From positions 310,001 to 374,000 of the forward strand of contig CANXME010002098.1 of the NCBI GenBank assembly GCA_948144175.1: DNA of 64,000 nucleotides, in the 5' to 3' direction. The notes under the pieces are model-generated. The model did no database searches and was not told where the DNA came from. It saw only the letters and a program-made list of their open reading frames with translations. This DNA is from Closterium sp. NIES-65. Lineage: Eukaryota > Streptophyta > Zygnematophyceae > Desmidiales > Closteriaceae. The stretch's first letter is position 1; each line of letters opens with the position of its first letter. Below are positions 52,499-62,752 of the stretch, piece by piece. The position numbers and the translations under genes are program-made.

Positions 52499-55384
52499 AT
52501 GGCGGTCAGAGCACTGCACTCCTCCATCCACCCAACCACCTTCCCACCAGCGAGTCGACCAGCACACAATCTTCGCAGCTCGTCCCCTCCCTCTCCCGCA
52601 TTCGTCCATTTAGAATCCAAGCAGAGTTCCGCTGCCGTCGCTCCTCGCGTCCAGTCACGAGCCTCCCGTCAGCAAAGAGTCGTCCTAGCCTCGCATGGCC
52701 CGTCAGCTGCCGGCCCGTCAGCAGCGGCGCAGTCACCACCACATCAAACAACTCCTCAGCCGTCGGCGGCAGCGGATCTGCCATCACATGTCTCGAGCCA
52801 CGACAAGCTCGCTCGAGCTGCGGAATGGCTGCGGAAGGCTGCGAGTGGAGCCGTCGTCGGAGCGGCGGCGGCGGCAGTGCTTCTAGTCGGGATTCCCGCC
52901 CCGTCAGTTGCGGAGAGCCTGCTAAGCGGCGAAACGACGGATGTGCTGATGAGCGACGCGGCGATGGGCGTGGAGGAGGAGAACGGCGTGCTCACTCTCA
53001 TCGTGCCCCGACCGCACATCACTGGGGTACGTGCCCTTGTGTCACGGGGATTATATCAAACGGTTTGAACGAAATGAATTATTGTGAGATGACGAGTTGG
53101 ATCTCGGTGAACCGAGACCAACCTAGTGAAATCACCATGAGCTCGCGTTGTAGGCGGACTGGCTTCTTGCGCTCGTCGCGTCGCTACAACATGGTGCGCT
53201 CCACACATGCTGACGCGTTGAGCTAGGCGTTCAAACTCGCCGACGCTTCGTTCTCCGTTTCCGCGCTCTCCCCGTCGGCGATAGCACACCACGTCGACCC
53301 ACACGCTTCTTCCCACGCCCCATCCCTTCTCTACCCCCCTCCCTTACCCCGCCCCCCCCCCCCCCCCCCCCCCCGCGGCGGCGCAGGTGGAGGCGGCGCA
53401 GCGGACGATGGTGGAGGCGTGGGGGATCGTGCGCGAGGCGTTCGTGGATCCCACCTTCAACCACCAGGACTGGGACCGCCGCCTCGCCGCCGCCATTCGC
53501 GGCAGCGTCTCGGCGGGCAGCGCGGACGACGCGTACGCGCTCGTGCACGACATGCTGGCGACGCTGGGCGACCCGTTCACTCGCCTGGTGTCGCCGAGCG
53601 ACTACGACAGCTTCCGCGTGAGCAGCGACGGCGGTCTCGAGGGAGTGGGGCTGTTGCTCGCCTCCGACACCACTGACGGCCGCCTGGTGCGCTCCTCCCC
53701 CCCCTTCCCACGCGCGCTGGCCTCCGCGCGCTGACTTCCCAACTTGCGCACACATGCGCCGTTCCTCTCGCTTGCGCGTTCTCCGCTGTTCCCTCTCCTC
53801 TTGCACACCGCCCACACCCGCCACGTGCTCGACTTCCTCTCCGCGCTTCCCCATCTCATCCCTCCACTCACCCCTTCCCTCCTTCCGTCCCCCTCCCCCT
53901 TGTTCCCCCTTCCTTGACTCCGCGCGCAGCTGGTGCTCTCGCCCATCGAGGGCGGCCCCGCGGATCGAGCTGGCATCCACACGGGCGACGAGGTCGTTGC
54001 GGTTGACCGTACGTTGCCCCTCCTGCACCACCTCCCCGCTCGTCTTCCCTCCCTGCTGCTACTCCCGCCTGCTCTTCTTTCCTTGGATTCCCCCTCATCG
54101 CTCTCCCTGTTCTCCTTCTTGTGGCATTCAACGAACCCACACACGGCCTGCTTATCTACATCTGTCCCCTCCCCTCTCCCCGGGCGGTGCAGATTCCCCG
54201 TTGAGCGGCATGAGCGGGCAGGAGGCGGCGAACCTGCTGCGAGGCAAGGCGGGCACAGCAGTCACACTCACCGTGCGCCCCGCTGTAAGGCCTCCCCCCA
54301 TCCCTGTTATATTACGTCTCTGGTTATGTTTACTGCAATCTGCCCGCCCACATGCCCTCACGCGCTGATCCGGCCCTTGTGCTGCAGAGAGCTGACGTGG
54401 ACGGCTCTGATTTGCCGGAGGGAACAACGGACATCCTGTTGAGGCGCGAGCCAATAGCGCTGTCACCAGTGTACGCGACGGCGCTGCCCCACCACACGGA
54501 GCAGGGCGCTCCCACCTCCACCGGCTACATTCGCCTCGCCTCCTTCTCCCAGGTGCGCACCCTTAGCCTGCCCTCGCCCAATCTATCCCATCGCATCCCG
54601 TTCCATCCCATCCCAACCCATCCCATGTGATCTCAACCCACACCATGTCACATTCCCCCTGCCTCACGTCTGGCAGAACGCGGCAGAGGACATGGCGAGG
54701 GCGATAGAGCGGCTGGAGGGCGAGGGCGTGGCCAACTACATCCTGGACCTGCGCAACAACCCCGGCGGCCTCGTGCACGCCGGGCTCGACGTCGCGCGCA
54801 TGTGGCTCGGCTCGGGTGCCACGCTCGTCAACACCATCGACCGCACCGGCGCCGTGGAGGCCATTGCGCTGCGCAACTCCCGTGCGCTCACGGACCGGCC
54901 GCTGGCAGTGCTGGTGAATCACGGGAGTGCGAGCGCGAGTGAGATTGTCGCGGGCGCGCTGCATGACAATGGGCGGGCGACGCTGGTGGGGGATACGACG
55001 TACGGCAAGGGGCGCATTCAGACAGTGTTTGAGCTCACGGACGGGTCGGCGCTGTTTGTGACAGTGGCCAAGTACCTATCGCCCGCCATGCACGCCATTG
55101 ACCAGGTCGGCGTTGCTCCTGACCTCGCCTGCGCTCTCCCCACTCTGCAGCCGCTCCCCACCTCCGCCTCTGCTTCCGCTTCTGCCTCTGCCTCTGCTGC
55201 TGCTGCCGTTGCTCCAGTAGTGCTCTCTGGCCCCCTGGGTGCGGGTCAGCAGGAGGCGGCGCTGCCGGGGGGAGGGGTGGGGGGAGGGCGGGCGGTGGTG
55301 GTGGAGGAGGAGGTGTATGGTGCAGAGCTGCAGCGCGACAGCTGTGTGCTTACTGCTGAGAGGCAGCTCGACCGCCATGCCTGA
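52499..55384 (+). CDS. CTPA: C-terminal processing peptidase CtpA (D1 protease), thylakoid lumen
   Basis: Exons 52499-53026, 53387-53686, 53930-54008, 54193-54284, 54388-54552, 54677-55384 (623 residues). The N-terminus is a long Ser/Pro/Ala-rich chloroplast transit region, followed by a hydrophobic lumen-targeting segment ending SVAES (about residues 117-140). Then comes the helical part with MLATLGDPFTR, a PDZ domain (EGGPADRAGI and GDEVVAVD), and the S41 peptidase domain with GYIRLASF and LDLRNNPGGL. The catalytic Ser/Lys dyad is Ser474 (in GSASASE) and Lys499 (in YGKG). The enzyme trims the C-terminus of photosystem II D1, allowing assembly of the Mn cluster. A Ser/Ala-rich tail of ~80 residues extends beyond the family core. 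Intron 1 ends in a run of 23 C just before the acceptor. Confidence 0.93.
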
Positions 55385-55481
55385 TGGGACCCAGACATGA
55401 CGGGCTGCAGGGCCTTAAGGGCGGTGGGGCTTGTATAGATGGGTGGTGCGGGGGGGGGGGGGGAGGGTGGTTAAGGAGCGG

Positions 55482-55638
55482 AGCTGCAGCGCGACAGCAG
55501 TGTGCTCACTGCTGAGTGACAGCTCGACCGCCACGCCTGATGGAGGGGCCCAGGCGGAGGGGCTTTGGAGCGGAGAGGCTAAGGGGAGGAGGTGAGGGGG
55601 TAGAGGAGGTGAGGCCATTTAAGGCTGTTGAGTCTTGT
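55482..55638 (+). pseudogene. Duplicate of the CtpA stop-codon region and 3' flank
   Basis: GAGCTGCAGCGCGACAGC at 55482 repeats 55323 onward. Homology continues through the CTCGACCGCCA-GCCTGATG end and a CTTGTATAGAT motif in the flank. In the copy the frame has a TGA inside, so it is not coding. Confidence 0.75.
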
Positions 55639-57229
55639 ATAGATTGCTGGTGGCTCGGAGTGTGTCCTGGCCGCTAGAAATGGAGGGCTTTCGTTGTGCA
55701 TCCGTGTAGATAATGGGCTTCTCTGCGTGTTGCGTTGATTTGATTGTTGTGTGCGTTTGTGGCTTATGTATAGCGGTGTGAATAGTCGTGTGCATAGGTG
55801 TCAGGCTTGCTGTGTATAGATAGTCCATATTGCTTGCAGGAGGTGAGTTGTTTAGCCTTTGAGAACTATGGACTTCTACTACCGCGTGAGTGTTATTTGT
55901 TCCTGGAATGAATACTAAAGAAAAGAATGCACGGAGATTAGAGAAATGAATATTACAAATGAAATGCAAAATTAAGCTAGAGTGGCAAGGAAGGAGATTG
56001 GAAAGAAAGATGGAAGTGGAAGAAGGGAAATTAGAAAGAGTCGGTTCCTCCCTCCATGGCTGCTTTGACAATGTATAAAGGTGTAAGTATCCTGGGTGTG
56101 TCAACCATAAGAAATATTGGTGATTCGAATATTTGCTGAAAAAACAATACGCTATCATATTGGGTGTGAGGCAACTACAGCATCCCATCGGCCATTTTAT
56201 CTACATTATACCCCCTGGAAGTCTCCATTCCATCTCTGGGGGATGTGTGCGTGTTATCACAAAAGCGTCTGTCAGGGACATGCTGTTTCCCGCGCAAACG
56301 GCGAGAGTACCGCGATGCGAGTATGCTGTAACTTGTTTGCAAAACCCAGTCACACTTCTCGCGAACCAAACCTCCTGCAAGCGAAAGGTCAATTGTTTTG
56401 GTTCACGAAACTGAGGGCATCCGCTGACGCTGCGGCGGCCTGCACCAGAGTACAGTAGAGGAAGGGGAATGGCTGCCTTCGAAAAGATGGTCCCCCACTT
56501 TCGTCGCACCTCTCACACTTCCATGTAAATCTCCCTGCACCACTCTGGATCGCTCTGGGAAACCAGTATTGCTCCACTGAACCCCTCTTACACCACCGCT
56601 TGGTGATTATCCTGTTTCGAGCTGTCCTGAAAGCCATCATGACCGCAACTCGCGCTGACTCCTATACATAAGGCTCGTTCGGTTCCCTGGAATCCATGGC
56701 TGTCGCCTGAATTTCCATACTTACCAATCATTAATCAGGACTATATCTTAGTCGTGGTTCACTTCTTATTTCAATGTGTCCTCTAGCCATATTCGGAGCA
56801 CCTCTGTTCGGAGTTTCATGGCCTCTGATGCCGGGACTCTTCAAGCCTCAGCTCGTTTCGTCAGCAATCCATGGCTGTCGACTTCCATTTACGATAATTG
56901 TTTCCCAAGCGCAATTATAGTCGTATCTGTTACTATCCACGGCTATTCTACTAGACATTCAGAAGAGCACTAGCAGACTCTCCTCGTTCAATCCTGAGCA
57001 GCTCGTTTTACAATGCTCCATGGTGATCGTTGACCGTAGCATTCGGCCTTTTTTGTGTGAATACCATTGAGAGTCTACCGCTGACGTTAGTCGGAGACTG
57101 TTCGTAAGGCTTGGCGACGTCGTATCGCCGTTCAAGTGCACGTCGTGTTTCAGGCTGCGACGATAACGCCGTCTAAATTCAACGTCTACAGCGTTAACGA
57201 TTTCTGCCCTTTCGGAGCAGAATTTATGT

Positions 57230-57960
57230 TTTATGAAGACGATGTTCGGGACGGTTTCCTTGGAGGAGGTGATCGAGACGGCGATTCCTGGTTATGATTA
57301 TCGAGACCAGGAGTGCTGGCGATGGCAATCGGCGAATTCTGACGGTGAAATTTGATACGAGTAGTGCTGACGGAAGACGGCGATTTTTGACGGTGAAGAT
57401 CGAACGAGGAGTGCTGACGATAACAATTGAGACGGCGATTTCTGACGGTGAAGGTCAAAACGAGGTGCTGACGGCGACGATCGAGACGACGATTTCTGAC
57501 GGTGAGGATTGTGATGGGGAGTACTTTACGGCGACGCTTGGCGTCTTCTGATAGTTCTGCTGGTGACAGGTGGGACCTTCGGGAGTTCTGCTGACGATCT
57601 TCTGTTGCGGACAGTCTTCTGCCGGTGACCATCTTCTGGCTGTGACAACTTCTCACGGTGACGATCTTTGCCGGTGTTTTTCTGGGAGTGGTGACGATTT
57701 TCTGACCGTGATGATTGACGCCTTCCGATGGTGTCGTCACCCAGGAAATTTTTGGAGTTGATGATCAACACTGAGTTCTCGCGGTGATGATTTTCTGACG
57801 GAGAGGATTGGTTGGGACGGCAAGTTGCGGGGATGACCCATCAATAATCGAGATTGAGACAGCGAGATCTTACGTATCGAAAATGCGTCTTTGACGGGCG
57901 GTCACGATTGAGACTGCGTTTTCTGATGAAGCTCTCCGTCGACGATCGAGGCGGTGAAGG
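57230..57960. repeat. Degenerate ~50-57 bp tandem repeat array
   Basis: Units share TTCTGACGGTGA and GAGTGCTGACG and GAGACGGCGAT in order. Spacings are roughly 48, 57 and 54 bp in the clearest part (57339-57540), with further decayed units to about 57960. Composition is GA/CG-mixed, unlike the C-rich array that follows. Confidence 0.65.
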
Positions 57961-58403
57961 CGAAGGCGAGGGCGAGCGTTCGAGCAGAGAAGCGGAGAAA
58001 GTTAACGGAGTTCTTACAATCGCGCCGACAATGACGATCGCGACGAGGTGTTCGTACGGCGACGTTTGCATATTTTGATGGTGATGATAAGACTGGGAGT
58101 CGGCGACGATTGGCGCCCGCTGACCCCGTGACGATCTTCTAACGGCGATTGACGAGGTGGCGATTGCCGGCGAAAAATCACGTTGCCTACTGGAACGGGG
58201 GGTTCTGACGTCAGCGTTTAAGGCGGAATCCTCTTAGTTTGACGACCCCATGTTGACGATCGACATCACAAAAAACGCAAGCTCACAATCCTTGCCTACA
58301 GTTTCGGAAACTGATATCGAGGCACCGTCTTAGTATGGTACTGACCGACGAGACTGAAGGTTTCGAAGGTGACGATCGAGGCAGCATCTTACTTTCTAAC
58401 AAG

Positions 58404-58774
58404 ACGTCTTTCCTCCTTCCTTTTCTCTTTTCACCATCGCCCCCGTGCTGTTGCCTCTGCCTGACCTTCTGTCTTTGCATTCTGGCTTGCTCTCAATTTC
58501 TCCACGCCTCTGCAAGGCCTCACTCAACATCGTACCTTCACTCTGGGTTATTCTCTCACTCTTATATTCTGCTTGCAGGGAAGCACTCAAGGAGCACCAC
58601 CAGTGTGTGGCGACTTACTGAGCGGGGCGCTCCGTGTGCGGCGGTATGCACAAGACAGCAGCCAACCAATCGCACACCACATGCAACTGACGGTGTGTGG
58701 ATGATGGAGACGAGCCGCATGGGACGCTGCTGCTTGCTGCTGTCGCCTGGGAGGATTTCTGCTGCCCTGCCATC
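58404..58774 (+). repeat. Conserved unique segment of a ~4-kb macrosatellite unit, copy 1
   Basis: About 370 bases of complex sequence repeated at 62383-62752 with high identity (shared blocks such as CTGGGTTATTCTCTCACTC and GGATGATGGAGACGAGCC). It is immediately followed by the heptamer array at CATCCTTCACCCTC in both copies. Function unknown. It contains a TTCTGCTTGCAG acceptor-like motif but no convincing gene. Confidence 0.85.
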
Positions 58775-61700
58775 CTTCACCCTCGACCCTCCACCCTCCA
58801 AACTCCACCCTCCACCCTCCACCCTCCACCCTCCACCCTCCACCCTCCAAACTCCACCATCCACCATCCACCCTCCAAACTCCACCCTCCACCCTCCACC
58901 CTCCAAACTCCACCCAACACCCTCCACCCTCCATCCTCCACCATCCTCCCTCCACCCTCCTCCCTCCACCCTCCACCCTCCACCCTCCACTCTCCTCCCT
59001 CCACACTCCACCCTCCATCCTCCACACTCCACCCTCCACCCTCCTCCCTCCACCCTCCTCCCTCCACCCTTCACACTCCACCCTCCATCCTCCACCCTCC
59101 TCCCTCCACCCTCCTCCCTCATCCCTCCTCCCTCCACCCTCAACCTCCACCCTCCACCCTCCACCCTCCACTGTCCTCTCTCCACCCTCCTCCTTCCACC
59201 CTCCTCCCTCCCTTCTCCACCCTCCACCATCCACCCTCCACCCTCCACTCTCCGCTCCCCTCCCTCCACCCTCCACTCTCCTCCCTCCACCCTCCACTCC
59301 ACCCTCCTCCCTCCACCCTCCTCCCTCCACCCTCCACCCTCCAAACTCCACCCTCCACCCTCCACCCTCCACCCTCCACCCTCCAAACTCCACCCTCCAC
59401 CATCCACCCTCCAAACTCCACCCTCCACCCTCCACCCTCCAAACTCCACCCAACACCCTCCACCCTCCATCCTCCACCATCCTCCCTCCACCCTCCTCCC
59501 TCCACCCTCCACCCTCCACCCTCCACTCTCCTCCATCCACACTCCACCCTCCATCCTCCACACTCCACCCTCCACCCTCCTCCCTCCACCCTCCTCCCTC
59601 CACCCTTCACACTCCACCCTCCATCCTCCACCCTCCTCCCTCCACCCTCCTCCCTCATCCCTCCTCCCTCCACCCTCAACCTCCACCCTCCACCCTCCAC
59701 CCTCCACTGTCCTCTCTCCACCCTCCTCCTTCCACCCTCCAACCTCCCTTCTCCACCCTCCACCATCCACCCTCCACCCTCCACTCTCCGCTCTCCTCCC
59801 TCCACCCTCCACTCTCCTCCCTCCACCCTCCACTCCACCCTCTTCCCTCCACCCTCCTCCCTCCACCCTCCACCCTCCACCCTCCACTCTCCTCCCTCCA
59901 CACTCCACCCTCCACCCTCCACACTCCACCCTCCACCCTCCTCCCTCCACCCTCCTCCCTCCACCCTCCACCCTCCATCCTCCACCCTCCTCCCTCCAAC
60001 CTCCTCCCTCCAACCTCCTCCCTCATCCCTCTTCCCTCCACCCTCCTCCTTCCACCCTCCTCCCTCCCTTCTCCACCCTCCACCCTCCTCCCTCCACCCT
60101 CCACCCTCCTCCCTCCACCCTCCACCCTCCACCCTCCATCCTCCACCCTCCTCCCTCCACCCTCCTCCCTCATCCCTGCTCCCTCCACCCTCAACCTCCA
60201 CCCTCCACCCTCCACTGTCCTCCCTCCACCCTCCCCCCTCCACCCTCCACCCTCCACCCTCCAAACTCCACCCTCCACCCACCACACTCCACCCTCCACC
60301 CTCCTCCCTCCCTCCGCCCTCCTCCCTCCACCCTCCATCCTCCACCCTCCTCCCTCCGCCCTCCTCCCTCATCCCTCCTCCCTCCACTGTCCTCCCTCCA
60401 ACCTCAACCTCCACCCTCCACCCTCCACTGTCCTCCCTCCACCCTCAACCTCCACCCTCCACCCTCCACTGTCCTCCCTCCACCCTCCTCCTTCCACCCT
60501 CCACCCTCCACTGTCCTCCCTCCACCCTCCACAATCCACCCTCCTCCCTCCATACTCCTCCCTCCACCCTCCACCCTCCAAACTCCATCCTCCACCCTCC
60601 ACCCTCCAAACTTCACCCTCCACCCTCCACCCTCCACCGTCCACCCTCCTCCCTCCACCCTCCTCCCTCCACCCTCCACCCTCCACCCTCCACTCTCCTC
60701 CCTCCACACTCCACCCTCCACCCTCCACCCTCCACCCTCCACCCTCCTCCCTCCACCCTCCTCCCTCCACCCTCCACCCTCCATCCTCCAAACTTCACCC
60801 TCCACCCTCCACCCTCCACCGTCCACCCTCCTCCCTCCACCCTCCTCCCTCCACCCTCCACCCTCCACCCTCCACTCTCCTCCCTCCACACTCCACCCTC
60901 CACCCTCCACACTCCACCCTCCACCCTCCTCCCTCCACCCTCCTCCCTCCACCCTCCACCCTCCATCCTCCACCCTCCTCCCTCCACCCTCCTCCCTCAT
61001 CCCTCCTCCCTCCACCCGTCACCCTCAACCTCCACCCTCCATCCTCCACTGTCCCCTCTCCACCCTCCTCCCTCCATCCTCCACCCTCCAAACTCCACCC
61101 TCCACCCTCCACCGTCCACCGTCCACCCTCCTCCCTCCACCCTCCTCCCTCCACCCTCCTCCCTCCACCCTCCACCCTCCACCCTCCATCCTCCAACCTC
61201 CACACTCCACCCTCCACTCTCCTCCCTCCACCCTCCACCCTCCACCCTCCACACTCCACCCTCCACCCTCCTCCCTCCACCCTCCACCCTCCACCCTCCA
61301 CCCTCCACCCTCCACCCTCCATCCTCCACCCTCCTCTCTCCGCCCTCCTCCCTCATTCCTCCTCCCTCCACCCTCCACCCTCAACCTCCACCCTCCACCC
61401 TCCAACCTCCACTGTCCTCCCCCCACCCTCCTCCTTCCACCGTCCTCCCTCCCTTCTCCACCCTCCACCCTCCACCCTCCACTCTCCTCCCTCCAACCTC
61501 CACTCCACCCTCCACCCTCCACCCTCCCCTCTCCCCCCTCCACCCTCTACCCTCCACCCTCTACCCTCCACCCTCCACCCTCCACCCTCCTCCCTCCACC
61601 CTCCACAATCCATCCTCCTCCCTCCATACTCTTCCCTCCACCCTCCACCCTCCACCCTCAACCCTCCTCCCTCCACCCTCCACAATCCATCCTCCTCCCT

Positions 61701-62215
61701 CCATACTCCACCCTCCACCCTCCTCCCTCCACCCTCCACTCTCCTCCCTCTGCCCTCCACTCCACACTCCACCCTCTACCCTCCCCTCTCCTCCCTCCAC
61801 CCTCCACCCTCCACCCTCCACCCTCAACCCTCCTCCCTCCACCCTCCACAATCCACCCTCCTCCCTCCGTACTCCTCCCTCCACCCTCCACCCTCCACCC
61901 TCCTCCCTCCACCCTCCACTCTCCTCCCTCCACCCTCCACTCCACCCTCCACCCTCCCCTCTCCTCCCTCCACCTTCCACCCTCCACCCTCAACCCTCCT
62001 CCCTCCACCCTCCACAATCCACCCTTTTCCCTCCATACTCCTCCCTCCGCCCTCCACCCTCCACCCTCCGCCCTTCCCCTCCACCCTCCACTCTCCTCCC
62101 TCCACCCTCCACTCCACCCTCCACCCTCCACCCTCCCCTCTCCTCCCTCCACACTCCACCCTCTATCCTCCACCCTCCACCCTCACCCCTCCACCCTCCA
62201 CCCTCCACCCTCCTG
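58775..62215. repeat. CCCTCCA-type heptamer satellite array, 3.4 kb
   Basis: The plus strand is almost free of G. It consists of CCCTCCA heptamers mixed with CCCTCCT, ACTCCAC and AACTCC variants. A higher-order repeat of about 540 bp is visible: the stretch with CACCCAACACCC at 58911 recurs at 59447. Three heptamers make 21 bases, hence the same heptapeptide (HPPPSTL) in all three frames and a Gly/Glu/Trp/Arg repeat on the other strand. I do not annotate these as proteins. Confidence 0.95.
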
Positions 62216-62382
62216 GCCATTCCTTCTCCCCTATCCATCCTTAGGGCAAATAGGTGCAGGCAGAGAGGCAGCACGGCAGGGCGGTACAGCGGCATGGTAG
62301 TAAATATCAGCGGCACCTCATTTTAAATTTGCTTTATTTTCTCCTTCTCTTTGCTTCGAGAAAACGTCTGTTGAGCCCCACC

Positions 62383-62752
62383 AATGTCTTTCCTCCTCCC
62401 CCTTTTTTTTTACCATCACCCCCGTGCTGTTGCCTCTGGTTGGCCTGCTGTCTTTGCATTCTGGCTTGCTCTCAATTTCTGCACGCCTCTGCAAGGCCTC
62501 ACCCAACATTGTACCTTCACTCTGGGTTATTCTCTCACTCTTATATTCTGCTTGCAGGGAAGCACTCAAGGAGCACCACCACCAGTTTGTGGCGACTTAC
62601 AGAGTGGGGCGTTCCATGTGCGGCGGTATGCACAAGCCAGCAGCCAACCAATCGCACACCACTGCAACTGACGGTGTGTGGATGATGGAGACGAGCCGCA
62701 CGGGACGCTGCTGCTTGCTGCTGCCCCCCGGGAGGATTTCTGCTGCCCTGCC
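62383..62752 (+). repeat. Conserved unique segment of the macrosatellite unit, copy 2
   Basis: Second copy of the segment at 58404-58774, offset 3,979 bases. Differences are mainly substitutions plus small indels (for example an extra CAC near 62583). Again followed directly by the heptamer array. Confidence 0.85.

Larger units (their letters stand above)
55385..58394. other. CtpA 3' flank and gene-poor region
   Basis: The first 250 bases carry a second copy of the last CtpA codons and 3' flank (55482-55638). From 55640 to 57200 the sequence is AT-richer with no recognised gene. From about 57230 a degenerate repeat array begins, described separately. Confidence 0.5.

Noticed and set aside
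58335..62300. A 1321-codon plus-strand ORF, overlapping long ORFs in other frames, and Gly/Glu/Trp-rich minus-strand ORFs
   Set aside because: They are consequences of a 7-bp satellite without stop codons. All three frames give the same heptapeptide, and there is no domain or signal peptide. An extensin-like protein was considered but the frame independence argues against it.
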